From contig NZ_BSFQ01000031.1 of NCBI RefSeq assembly GCF_027922425.1, positions 1 to 64,000 on the forward strand: 64,000 nt of DNA, read 5' to 3'. A program made the position numbers and the translations under genes. Positions 1-7,705 of the stretch are shown here, one piece after another (within the stretch, counting starts at the first letter, position 1; each line of letters opens with the position of its first letter). Source of the stretch: Pseudonocardia halophobica. GTDB lineage: Bacteria; Actinomycetota; Actinomycetes; Mycobacteriales; Pseudonocardiaceae. Under the pieces are notes generated by a model. That model did no database searches. It saw only the letters and a program-made list of their open reading frames with translations, and was not told the origin of the DNA.

Positions 1-107
1 CTCGGGTTCACGTGCACCAAGCGCGAACGAGCACAGCCGACCCCGCCCAGATTCTCATCCTTCAAGGCGGCCCGGGGTAGGGCCATGACATCTCAGACGA
101 CAAGGCC

Positions 108-464
108 GTGCGCACGTACAAGAAGGCGCTGGAGTCGGCCGAGGACAGCTACGGCGACGGCGAGCGGGCCCACCGCACCGCCTATGCCGCGCTGAAGCAC
201 ACCCACGAGAAGGTCGGCGACCACTGGGAGCCCAAGGACGAGCCGGGCCCCTCGGACGAGCAGGCGGAGAAGAGCGCGCCGCAGTCCCGGTCGGAGGGCG
301 ACGACACCGCCGGGGGCGTCGACGCAAGGGCGAAGAAGAGCCACCTCGTGGAGGTCGCCCAGAAGCTCGGCATCGACGATCCCGACGGCAAGAACAAGGA
401 CGAGCTCGTCGCGGAGATCCAGAAGGCGAACGACCGGGAGACCGCCCGCGCACGCCAGCAGTGA
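108..464 (+). CDS. ChaB-family protein with Rho_N-like C-terminus (N-terminus short or damaged)
   Basis: Residues 1-50 match the ChaB family core: an alanine/tyrosine-rich helix, then AYAALKH and KVGDHWEPKD. The last 40 residues (HLVEVAQKLGI..., KDELVAEI) look like the small helical Rho_N/SAP-type domain often appended in actinobacteria. The molecular role is unknown; relatives are mostly stress-associated. ChaB proteins normally carry a LPSTLQRS-like segment before this point. Here the frame is closed by a TAG at 78-80 and the only start is a GTG with no clear ribosome site, so the 5' end may be decayed or frame-shifted. An ATG at 85 lies out of frame. Confidence 0.65.
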   Translation: MRTYKKALESAEDSYGDGERAHRTAYAALKHTHEKVGDHWEPKDEPGPSDEQAEKSAPQSRSEGDDTAGGVDARAKKSHLVEVAQKLGIDDPDGKNKDELVAEIQKANDRETARARQQ

Positions 465-559
465 CCCGAGTCACATGGAATTGGTGACACGCGTTTGACC
501 GGCGGTGACCGGAGGAATACCGGGCGCATTCCCCCATCGCGTCCCGCTGAGGAGCTGCC

Positions 560-1129
560 GTGACCGACGTGCACCCGGAGGGTCTCGCCGTGGCCCACAC
601 CCGGGTCCGTGCCCGCCCCCGCCTCGGAGCCCCGCTGTGGCTCTGGGCGATCATCTCCGCCGTCTGCTCGCTGGTCGCGGTGGCCGCCTTCGTGCAGTGG
701 GATCCGCTGGGCGGGGCCGGCACCGTCGCGGACACGGACACGAGCGCGGCGAGCGGGCTCACGGCCGGCGGGGCGACCCTGCTGCCGCTGGAGCGCGCCT
801 CGGGGCCGGGCGGGGACCTTTCCGGGTTCGCCGGGGACACCGTCACCGCCGAGGGCGTGCCCGTGCAGTCCGCGCCGGCCGCCGCGGGCTTCTGGCTGGG
901 GACCGCGGCCGACGAGCGGGTCTGGGTCCAGGTGCTGACGCAGCCGGGTGAGGCGCCCTTCGTGGCCGCCGGCGGCGACCGCGTGTCCTTCACCGGCGTG
1001 ATGGCGGCGCACACGGACGCCTTCGCCGCGCAGGTGCTCCCGGGCGACGCGGCCGCGTCCGCGCTGCTGTCCCGCCAACGGGCCCACGTCGAGGTCGCGC
1101 GGTCGGACCTGGAGATCGTCCGGTCCTAG
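560..1129 (+). CDS. Hypothetical membrane-anchored protein
   Basis: 189 residues that I do not recognise as a named family. A single hydrophobic segment (about residues 27-46, LWLWAIISAVCSLVAVAAF) follows a basic N-terminus. The remaining ~140 residues form a soluble, beta-rich domain, probably outside the membrane, with short strands such as RVWVQVL and DRVSFTGVM that could be a small OB-like barrel. The GTG start has a good ribosome site (GAGGAG, 8 bases upstream). It stands alone between the ChaB-like gene and a small acidic protein. Confidence 0.7.
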   Translation: MTDVHPEGLAVAHTRVRARPRLGAPLWLWAIISAVCSLVAVAAFVQWDPLGGAGTVADTDTSAASGLTAGGATLLPLERASGPGGDLSGFAGDTVTAEGVPVQSAPAAAGFWLGTAADERVWVQVLTQPGEAPFVAAGGDRVSFTGVMAAHTDAFAAQVLPGDAAASALLSRQRAHVEVARSDLEIVRS

Positions 1130-1187
1130 ATCGGTGCCCGGGCCCGCACCGAGGATTGAACCGGCCGACGGTGGGCACGCCCCGGGC

Positions 1188-1370
1188 ATGACCGGACGCG
1201 ACGACCACGACGAGACCATGACCGAGCAGGTCCTCAAGGAGGCGACCACCACCGGCGCCCCCGGGGACGAGCCCGACACCGCCCCGGAGGAGCCGCAGGG
1301 CGCCGCGTTCCCGCGCGGCGGTGCGGACGAGGCCGACAGCGCGGGCGCCCACGAGGACAAGGACCGCTGA
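1188..1370 (+). CDS. Small acidic hypothetical protein
   Basis: A 60-residue, strongly acidic and probably disordered protein, rich in Asp, Glu, Gly and Ala, with no cysteine and no membrane segment. The ATG at 1188 is preferred to the GTG at 1134 because the upstream extension is proline-rich and looks non-coding. No strong ribosome site is visible. Composition and codon use fit a real gene, but no family is recognised. Confidence 0.5.
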   Translation: MTGRDDHDETMTEQVLKEATTTGAPGDEPDTAPEEPQGAAFPRGGADEADSAGAHEDKDR

Positions 1371-1463
1371 CGGCGCCGGAGCGGCCGGCCCGACAGCCGT
1401 TCTACGCCGGCGATGCGGTCGGCGGCGAGACGGTGCCGGGATGACCGGCCGCGCCCGGTCCCG

Positions 1464-3797
1464 TCACGCCGGAGCGGCGGGACCGAGCGCCGCGGCCCCG
1501 GTCTTGAACGCCGGCTGCTTCGACGCCGGGTCCCAGGTGGTGAGGGTGAGCTCGTTGGCCGCCCGGTCGTGGTCCCGGCCCGGGGCGTCCCAGTAGCCGT
1601 AGTGGAAGGGCAGGAACACCACGCCCTCGCGCAGGTCCACGATGCGCAGCCGGGCCCGCACGCGCCCGCGCCGGGTGCGCAGCTCGGCCAGGTCGCCCTC
1701 GGCGAGCCCGGCCCGCGCGGCGTCGGCCGCGGAACACTCGATCCAGACCTCGGGCGCGGCCTCCTGCAGCTCCGGGGCCCGGCCGGTCTTGGTGCGGGTG
1801 TGGAAGTGCACCAGCGTGCGGCCGGTGATCAGGGCGAGCGGGTAGTCGTCGTCCGGCGGCTCGGGCAGCGGGACGTGCCGGACGGCCCGCAGCAGGGCCC
1901 GGCCCTCCGGGTTGCGCGCGCGGTACGCGTCGGCGTCGGAGGGCTCGCCGGTGACCAGGTCCTTGGGGAAGTTCTCGCAGTGGTCCGGATGGGCGGGGAA
2001 GCGCCCGTCGCCGTAGAGCCGCGGGGTGCCGTCCGGGGCGTCGGCGGTGCAGGGCCACTGGATCCCGTCCGCCCCGCGCAGCTTTTCGTGGCTGAGCCCG
2101 GTCTGGTCGAGCGGGCGGCCCGCGGTCGACGCCGCCCACGCGGCGAAGGCCGACTCGGCGTCGTGCCAGGGCGGGAAGGCCTGCCCGTCCCGGTCGCGCA
2201 GGTCCATGCGCCGCGCGAAGTCGAGGAAGATGTCCAGGTCCGGACGGGCCTCCCCGGGTGGGTCCACCGCCTTCTCGGCCAGGTGCACGGTCCGGTCGGC
2301 GTTGGTGAGGACGCCGGTCTTCTCGCCCCAGGTCGCCGCGGGCAGCACGACGTCGGCGAACTCCGTGGTCTCGGTGCGGAACAGGTCCTGCACGACCACG
2401 AACAGGTCGTCCTGCGCGAGCACCCGGCGCACCCGCGCGAGCTCGGGCAGGGAGACGGCGGGGTTGGTCCCGGAGATCCACAGCATCCGGATCGCGCCCT
2501 GCTCGGCCTGCGCGAACAGCTCCATCGCGTGCGTGGGCGGGCCCTCGTGCGGGATCTTGTCCGGGTCGACGTTCCAGATCCCGGCGAGCTCCTCGACGTG
2601 CGCGGGGTTGGCCCAGTTGCGGAAGCCCGCGAGGTCGCCGTTCGCGCCGCACTCGCGGGTGTTCTCCGCGGTGGGCTGGCCGTTCATCTGCAGCACCCCG
2701 CACCCGGGCCGGCCGAGCATGCCGCGCAGCAGGTGCAGGGTGTTCACCGCGCACGCCGCGGCCGTGGCCTGGTGGGACTGGTAGAAGCCCTGCAGCACGG
2801 TCGACAGCAGCCGGTCCGCCCCGCCGAGCAGGGCGGCGGCGGCCCGCAGGTCGCCCTCGTCGATCCCGCAGAGCTCGGCCACGGTCGCGGGCGGGTAGTC
2901 GGCGACCACGGCCGCGAGATCGGCGAAACCCACGGTGTGGGCGCCGACGTAGGCCTCGTCGGCGTGCCCGTTCTCGAGGAGCAGGTGCAGCAGGCCGTTC
3001 ATCAGCGGCAGGTTGGTGCCGGGCCGCGGCGCGAGGTGCACGCCGCCGGAGTCCCGGGCGGCCCGGGCCACCTCGGTGGTGCGCGGGTCCACGCACAGCA
3101 GCCGCGGCGGGTCGTCGCCGCCGAGCCGGTCGAGCACCCGGCACCACAGCACCGGCTGGGTGGCGGCCACGTTGTGCCCGAAGAGGGCGATCACGTCCGC
3201 GTGGTCGACGTCGGCGTAGCAGCCGGGCTGGCCGTCGCTGCCGAAGGACTCCTTGAGCGCCTCGGCCGCGGTCGCCGTGCACAGCCGCGTGTTGCCGTCG
3301 AGGTTCGCCGAGCCGAGCCCGCCCTGCACGACGGCCGCGAGCGTCCAGTACTCCTCGGCGAACAGCTGGCCGGTCGTGTAGAAGCCCAGGCCCTCCGGCC
3401 CGTCGTCCGCGAGCACCGCGCGGGTGCGGGCGACGATCCGGTCCATCGCGGTGTCCCAGTCGGTCTCGACCAGCTCGCCGCCCTCGCGGACGAGCGGGCG
3501 GGTGAGCCGGTCGGGCGAGGCGTTGGCCTGCCAGCCGTAGAGGTCCTTGGGGCCCAGCCGCCCGCGGTTCACCCGGTCCCCGGCGCGCCCGCGCACACCG
3601 ACGATCCGGCCCTCCCGCACCGCCACGTCCATCGCGTCGCCGTTGGAGTGCAGCAGCGACGCCGCGGGCACCCACCGCTCGACGTCCGCCTCCGCGACGC
3701 CCTCGGCGAGCTGCAGGTCGACGCGGACGGGCCACGGCGCGCCCTTGCCGTAGGGCGTCCGCGCGCCCCACGGGTGCGCGATGCGGTCGGTGGTCAT
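1464..3797 (-). CDS. Molybdopterin oxidoreductase, nitrate-reductase-like, lacking N-terminal Fe-S cysteines
   Basis: 777 residues of the bis-MGD molybdoenzyme (DMSO reductase) superfamily, closest in motif content to actinobacterial assimilatory nitrate reductase-like proteins (RVNRGRLGPKDLYGWQAN, GQLFAEEY, NTRLC, GVLQMNGQPTAEN, AATWGEKTG, FHYGYWD). The predicted molybdenum-ligand cysteine is Cys173 in NTRLC. The usual N-terminal 4Fe-4S ligands are absent: the matching segment reads AASLLHSNGD (about residues 45-54). The substrate is therefore uncertain; oxidation or reduction of a small anion or aldehyde without a proximal cluster is possible. Start ATG 3797. It is divergent from an SDR gene, with three short direct repeats between. 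Confidence 0.85.
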   Translation of the reverse strand: MTTDRIAHPWGARTPYGKGAPWPVRVDLQLAEGVAEADVERWVPAASLLHSNGDAMDVAVREGRIVGVRGRAGDRVNRGRLGPKDLYGWQANASPDRLTRPLVREGGELVETDWDTAMDRIVARTRAVLADDGPEGLGFYTTGQLFAEEYWTLAAVVQGGLGSANLDGNTRLCTATAAEALKESFGSDGQPGCYADVDHADVIALFGHNVAATQPVLWCRVLDRLGGDDPPRLLCVDPRTTEVARAARDSGGVHLAPRPGTNLPLMNGLLHLLLENGHADEAYVGAHTVGFADLAAVVADYPPATVAELCGIDEGDLRAAAALLGGADRLLSTVLQGFYQSHQATAAACAVNTLHLLRGMLGRPGCGVLQMNGQPTAENTRECGANGDLAGFRNWANPAHVEELAGIWNVDPDKIPHEGPPTHAMELFAQAEQGAIRMLWISGTNPAVSLPELARVRRVLAQDDLFVVVQDLFRTETTEFADVVLPAATWGEKTGVLTNADRTVHLAEKAVDPPGEARPDLDIFLDFARRMDLRDRDGQAFPPWHDAESAFAAWAASTAGRPLDQTGLSHEKLRGADGIQWPCTADAPDGTPRLYGDGRFPAHPDHCENFPKDLVTGEPSDADAYRARNPEGRALLRAVRHVPLPEPPDDDYPLALITGRTLVHFHTRTKTGRAPELQEAAPEVWIECSAADAARAGLAEGDLAELRTRRGRVRARLRIVDLREGVVFLPFHYGYWDAPGRDHDRAANELTLTTWDPASKQPAFKTGAAALGPAAPA

Positions 3798-3831
3798 GAG
3801 TGCGACTACCCGCCCGGCGCTGCGCCATGCG

Positions 3832-3892
3832 GAGGTGTGGCCCGTGTGGACATGTGGCTCTCCGAGGTGTGGCGGGGCGGCGGAGGTGTGGC
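3832..3892. repeat. Three direct copies of GAGGTGTGGC in a divergent intergenic region
   Basis: The 10-bp word GAGGTGTGGC occurs at 3832-3841, 3864-3873 and 3883-3892, between the divergent molybdoenzyme and SDR genes. Spacing is 32 and 19 bp. Such clustered direct repeats can be operator sites, for example for response regulators, but no regulator gene is adjacent. Confidence 0.5.
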
Positions 3893-3910
3893 AGGGCGCC
3901 CCGCGGGTAG

Positions 3911-4876
3911 GTGCCCACTGTGGAGATCCCGGGCAGCGTCGTGGTGGTGACCGGCGCCTCGAGCGGCATCGGGCGGGCCGCCGCACAGGAGCTGCTGCGG
4001 CGCGGCGCCACCGTCGTCGGCGTCGCTCGGGACGCCGGCGCGCTCGCCGAGCTGGAGGGCCGCGGCCTCGTTCCGGCCCCGGCCGACGTCAGCGACTTCG
4101 CCGCCGTCGAGGGCGTGGTCCGCGAGGCCGTCGACCGGTTCGGGCGGATCGACGCGTGGGTGAACTGCGCCGGCGTCGTCGAGTTCGGGGCGTTCCTCGA
4201 CGTGCCCCTCGACGACGTCCGGCGGGTGCTCGACGTCGACCTCATGGGTTACGTGCACGGCTGCCGCGCGGTGCTGCCCGGGATGGTGGAGCGCGACCGC
4301 GGCGTGATCGTCAACGTCTCGTCGATCCTCGGCGTCGTCGCGCTGCCCTACGGCGCCGCCTACTCGATGGCGAAGTTCGCGATCCGCGCGCTGGGCGTGA
4401 GCCTGCGCCAGGAGCTGCGCACCTCCGGCGTGCACGGGGTGCGGGTGGGCACGGTCCTGCCGGCGGCGATCGACACCCCGATCTGGCGCGACGCCGCCAA
4501 CCGGTCCGGCGCCCGGCCGCGGCTGGCGGCGCCGACCTACGCGCCGGAGCGCGTGGCGCGGATCGTCGTGGACCAGATCCGGCGGCCGCGCCGCGAGGTC
4601 GTGGCCGGCGGCGTCCTCGGCCGGCTGCTCCTGCTGCAGCACAAGGTCTGGCCGGAGAGCGCCGAGCGGGTGTTCGCCGCGGAGGTGGCCCGCTACATCC
4701 TCGCCCGCGGTGGCGGCCCGGCGGACGACCCGGGCACCCTGTACGCCCCGCCGGACCACCCGCGGCGGGTGCACGACGGCTGGAACGGGCCGGGGCGCGA
4801 GCGGGCCCGCGCGCTCGCGGCCGGCCTGGGGCTCGCGGCCGCGATCGGCGCGGCCGTGGGGCTGGCGCGGCGGTGA
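3911..4876 (+). CDS. SDR-family oxidoreductase with C-terminal hydrophobic helix
   Basis: A classical short-chain dehydrogenase/reductase: NAD(P)-binding TGASSGIG at residues 14-21, NCAG at 85-88, NVSS at 135-138, and the catalytic YSMAK pair Tyr151/Lys155. At 321 residues it is longer than the 250-residue core. The tail ends in an Ala/Gly-rich hydrophobic helix (about 303-318) that could attach it to the membrane. Substrate unknown. The GTG at 3911 directly follows a GGGTAG, so a start at GTG 3920 is also possible. It heads a co-directional run with an SRPBCC gene and an FAD oxidoreductase. Confidence 0.85.
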   Translation: MPTVEIPGSVVVVTGASSGIGRAAAQELLRRGATVVGVARDAGALAELEGRGLVPAPADVSDFAAVEGVVREAVDRFGRIDAWVNCAGVVEFGAFLDVPLDDVRRVLDVDLMGYVHGCRAVLPGMVERDRGVIVNVSSILGVVALPYGAAYSMAKFAIRALGVSLRQELRTSGVHGVRVGTVLPAAIDTPIWRDAANRSGARPRLAAPTYAPERVARIVVDQIRRPRREVVAGGVLGRLLLLQHKVWPESAERVFAAEVARYILARGGGPADDPGTLYAPPDHPRRVHDGWNGPGRERARALAAGLGLAAAIGAAVGLARR

Positions 4877-4929
4877 CGGGCGGACGCCGGCGGGCGGACG
4901 CCGGCGGGAGTTGTCGAGAGAGGAGTGCG

Positions 4930-5361
4930 ATGCAGGTCGATCGGTTCGTCCCGGTGGAGCCGGCGAGGGTGTGGAAGGTGCTGTCCGACGGGTGGACCTA
5001 CCCGCTGTGGGTCGTCGGCGCCACCCACATGCGGGCGGTCGACGCCGACTTCCCCGCGGTCGGGACCCGGCTGCACCACAGCGTCGGCGCCTGGCCGGCC
5101 CAGATCCAGGACCGCACCGAGGTGCTGGCCTGCGAGCCGGAGCGGTTGCTCGAGCTGAAGGCGCACGCCTGGCCGTCGGGTGCGGCCCGGGTGCGGATCA
5201 CGCTGAGCCCGGAGCCCGGCGGCACCCGCGTCGCGATGAACGAGCACGCCGAGGCCGGGCCCGCGGCGCTCATCCCCGATCTGGCCCAGCAGGCCATGCT
5301 CGTGCCGCGGAACAAGGAGAGCCTGGCGCGCCTCGACAGCATCGTCCGGAACCGGCCGTGA
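4930..5361 (+). CDS. SRPBCC (START-like) family protein
   Basis: 143 residues with the polyketide cyclase/dehydrase-like START fold pattern: an N-terminal strand QVDRFVPVEPARVWKVLSDGWTY-type motif (first 23 residues) and a C-terminal amphipathic helix. These proteins bind hydrophobic ligands in a deep cavity; the ligand is unknown. The ATG has a good ribosome site (GAGAGGAG). Its TGA overlaps the GTG of the following phytoene-desaturase-like gene by four bases, so the two are probably co-translated and may act on the same lipid or isoprenoid. Confidence 0.8.
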   Translation: MQVDRFVPVEPARVWKVLSDGWTYPLWVVGATHMRAVDADFPAVGTRLHHSVGAWPAQIQDRTEVLACEPERLLELKAHAWPSGAARVRITLSPEPGGTRVAMNEHAEAGPAALIPDLAQQAMLVPRNKESLARLDSIVRNRP

Positions 5362-6947
5362 CCGAGGCCGCCGACGCCGTCGTCGTCGGGGCGGGGCACA
5401 ACGGCCTGGTGGCCGCGAACCTGCTCGCCGACGCCGGCTGGCAGGTCCTCGTCCTGGAGGCCTCCGACGCCCCCGGCGGGGCCGTGCGCACCGCCGAGAT
5501 CACCGCACCGGGCTTCCGCAGCGACCTGTTCAGCGCGTTCTACCCGCTCGGGGCCGCCTCCCCGATCCTGCGCGAGCTCCGGCTCGACGAGCACGGCCTG
5601 CGCTGGCGGCACGCTCCCGAGGTCCTCGCGCACGTCACCCCGGACGACCGCTGCGTCGTCCTGTCCCGGGACCTCGACACCACCGCCGGCGCGCTCGACG
5701 CGTTCGCCGCGGGCGACGGGGCGGCCTGGCGCGCGCTGGCGGAGGAGTGGGCGCGCATCCGGGACCCGCTGCTGGAGACGGTGCTGCGCCCGTTCCCGCC
5801 GGTGCGGGGCACGCCGCGGCTGCTGCGCGCGCTCGGCACCGCCGACGCGCTGCGGTTCGCGCGGACGATCGTGCAGCCCGTGCGCCGGTTCGCCGACGAG
5901 CGGTTCGGCGGCGAGGGCGCGAAGCTGCTGCTCGCCGGCAACGCCCTGCACACCGACCTGGGACCTGACGCCGCGGGCAGCGCGGTCTTCGGGTGGCTGC
6001 TCTGCATGCTGGGGCAGGACGTCGGCTTCCCGGTGCCCGAGGGCGGCGCCGGCCGGATCGTCGACGCGCTGGTGGCGCGGCTGCACGAGCGCGGTGGCCG
6101 GGTCGAGTGCGACCGGCCCGTTCGCGAGGTGCTGTTGCGCGGGGGCCGGGCGGTCGGGGTGCGCGACGCCGAGGGCACGCCCGTCACGGCCCGCCGGGCC
6201 GTGCTCGCCGACGTCCCGGCCCCGGTGCTGTACCGGGACCTGGTGGGGGAGGCGAACCTGCCGCCGAGGTTCGTCCGCGACCTCGACCGGTTCCAGTGGG
6301 ACACCGCGACCGTGAAGCTCGACTGGGCGCTCGACGGCCCGGTGCCCTGGACCGCGGAGGCGGCGCGCCGGGCGGGCACGGTGCACCTGGGCGCGGACAT
6401 GGACGGGCTCCGCGGCTACGCGGCCGACCTCGCCGCCGGGCGGGTGCCGCAGGAGCCGTTCCTGCTGTTCGGGCAGATGACCACGGCGGATCCCTCCCGC
6501 TCGCCGGCCGGGACCGAGTCCGCCTGGACCTACACGCACGTACCCCGCGGGCTGGGCTGGGACGAGACCGACCTGCTGCGGCACGCCGAGCTCGTCGAGC
6601 GCACGGTGGAGCGCAATGCCCCGGGCTTCCGCGACCTGATCCGCGCGCGGAGCGTGGCCGGGCCCGCGGACCTGCAGCGCCGCAACCCCGGCCTGGTCGA
6701 CGGCGCGATCAACGGCGGCACGGCGGCGGTGCACCAGCAGTTGGTGTTCCGGCCGGTCCCGGGGCTGGGGCGGGCGGACACCCCGATCGACCGGCTGTTC
6801 CTCTCGGGCTCCTCGGCGCACCCCGGTGGAGCGGTGCACGGTGGGGCGGGCGCCAACGCGGCCCGCGCCGCGCTCGCCGCCTCCGGTCGCCTCGGCCCCG
6901 TCTACCGCGGCCTCGTCCGCGCCGCCCACCGCCGCATCTACGCCTGA
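5358..6947 (+). CDS. FAD-dependent oxidoreductase, phytoene desaturase-like
   Basis: 529 residues. The N-terminal Rossmann motif GAGHNG (residues 11-16) is followed by the acidic residue and APGGAVRT segment typical of carotenoid-desaturase and amine-oxidase-like flavoproteins. The C-terminal FAD motif lies in LFLSGSSAHPGGAVHGGAG. It could desaturate or isomerise an isoprenoid or another lipid; no phytoene synthase is nearby, so a carotenoid role is not supported. The GTG start overlaps the stop of the SRPBCC gene (GTGA). The next 450 bases hold no gene. Confidence 0.85.
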   Translation: MTEAADAVVVGAGHNGLVAANLLADAGWQVLVLEASDAPGGAVRTAEITAPGFRSDLFSAFYPLGAASPILRELRLDEHGLRWRHAPEVLAHVTPDDRCVVLSRDLDTTAGALDAFAAGDGAAWRALAEEWARIRDPLLETVLRPFPPVRGTPRLLRALGTADALRFARTIVQPVRRFADERFGGEGAKLLLAGNALHTDLGPDAAGSAVFGWLLCMLGQDVGFPVPEGGAGRIVDALVARLHERGGRVECDRPVREVLLRGGRAVGVRDAEGTPVTARRAVLADVPAPVLYRDLVGEANLPPRFVRDLDRFQWDTATVKLDWALDGPVPWTAEAARRAGTVHLGADMDGLRGYAADLAAGRVPQEPFLLFGQMTTADPSRSPAGTESAWTYTHVPRGLGWDETDLLRHAELVERTVERNAPGFRDLIRARSVAGPADLQRRNPGLVDGAINGGTAAVHQQLVFRPVPGLGRADTPIDRLFLSGSSAHPGGAVHGGAGANAARAALAASGRLGPVYRGLVRAAHRRIYA

Positions 6948-7015
6948 CCACCGCCCTCTGACCGCACTATGGATCCACAACGCCGACTCATTGGCCTGCT
7001 GGGCGCAGTACGGTT

Positions 7016-7054
7016 CCATAACGCTTGGTCAGTGGGCTGGTGAACGCGTTATGG
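7016..7054. repeat. Inverted repeat, 9-bp arms
   Basis: CCATAACGC (7016-7024) pairs perfectly with GCGTTATGG (7046-7054) across a 21-base spacer. The right arm runs on into TATGGCTCCACA (7050-7061), a one-mismatch copy of TATGGATCCACA at 6968-6979. It lies downstream of the FAD oxidoreductase. There is no T-run, so it is a weak terminator candidate. Confidence 0.5.
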
Positions 7055-7110
7055 CTCCACAGTGCGCGAGTGTTCTCCCGCCTGTGGTCGCCGGGCAATG
7101 GGTTCCGTCA

Positions 7111-7333
7111 ATGATCGTTACGAGTGGTACCTCAGGGTCTTTCGAACAGCGCTCCTGTGACACTCGCGGTGATCACCGGCCCATGATCATTGTGGGCGGG
7201 ACGGGAGTGCTCCTCGGCCGACGCTTCTGTCCCACTCGTGCTGATCATGGGCTTCCCTTCATGATCATTTCGGGTGGCACCTGAGGGTCGGGTGATCAGC
7301 GCTCCTGTCACTCTGGCGCTGATCACCCGCCCC
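7111..7333. repeat. Three imperfect tandem ~75-bp units bounded by ATGATC and TGATCA
   Basis: Units begin with ATGATC at 7111, 7183 and 7261 (periods 72 and 78). Units one and three share ATGATC-TT-CG-GTGG-ACCT-AGGGTC and then AGCGCTCCTGT and TGATCACC. The middle unit is bounded by a perfect 11-bp inverted repeat: GCCCATGATCA at 7179-7189 and TGATCATGGGC at 7242-7252. A related single unit lies at 41046-41118. Its function is unknown; a dispersed non-coding repeat is the simplest reading. Confidence 0.65.
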
Positions 7334-7403
7334 AGGACCAGGTCCCGGGCCGGCTGGGCGACCACGACGACCTCGGGCACCCCCTTCGGGGGCACGCCGG
7401 CGA

Positions 7404-7610
7404 TCAGTACTCCGGGTCGCCGGGGCGGGGCGGCGAGCAGTTGTTCGCCACGTTCATCTGCGCGGCCAGCTCGTCGACCCGCTCCTCGCGCGCCCGCTCC
7501 TCCCGGGCCCGGTCCTCACCGTCGGAGCCGGAGCCGGTCTCGGGAGCGGTGTCGGTGCGGGTGTCGCGGTCCTCGCGGTCCTCGTGGTCCTCGTGGCCGG
7601 GGTCCTGCAC
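7404..7610 (-). CDS. Small acidic hypothetical protein
   Basis: 68 residues. The N-terminal half is a highly charged Asp/Glu/Arg stretch (HEDHEDREDRDTRTD), and the C-terminus (ELAAQMNVANNCSPPRPGDPEY) has the look of a conserved tail. The GTG start has a strong ribosome site, GAGGGAGG, about 8 bases upstream, which is the main reason to accept it. No family recognised; probably cytoplasmic and disordered. Confidence 0.55.
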   Translation of the reverse strand: MQDPGHEDHEDREDRDTRTDTAPETGSGSDGEDRAREERAREERVDELAAQMNVANNCSPPRPGDPEY

Positions 7611-7705
7611 GACTGGGACCTCCCTCGTGACGTCGTGTCCGTGTGCGGTCCGGCCTTCGCGTACCCGATCACACCCGGCTCACACCCCGCCCCCGCCGGG
7701 TGAGC

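Larger units (their letters stand above)
6948..7403. other. Non-coding intergenic stretch with several repeat elements
   Basis: About 450 bases with no convincing gene; the open frames here have no ribosome site or coding composition. Base composition is lower in G+C than the flanks. It contains a 12-bp near-direct repeat (6968-6979 and 7050-7061), a hairpin (7016-7024 with 7046-7054) and three imperfect ~75-bp units at 7111-7333, listed separately. Confidence 0.7.

Noticed and set aside
1456-1485. Hairpin CGGTCCCG...CGGGACCG as terminator of the molybdoenzyme gene
   Set aside because: It overlaps the stop codon and last codons and has only 8-bp arms; such pairs are expected by chance at this base composition.
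1402-4245. Very long open frames opposite or beside the molybdoenzyme (947 and 845 codons)
   Set aside because: Low-complexity Arg/Pro/Gly translations typical of alternative frames of a 75% G+C gene; the 777-codon frame has clear family motifs.
5358-6947. Carotenoid biosynthesis locus
   Set aside because: The flavoprotein resembles phytoene desaturase, but no crtB, crtE or cyclase gene is present; only a general annotation is justified.
7111-7333. CRISPR array
   Set aside because: Units are only imperfectly alike, contiguous and palindromic, without constant short repeats and unique spacers; no cas genes nearby.
7132-7395. 87-codon minus-strand frame in the repeat stretch
   Set aside because: It merely runs through the imperfect repeats, has no ribosome site and gives repeated peptide fragments; treated as non-coding.
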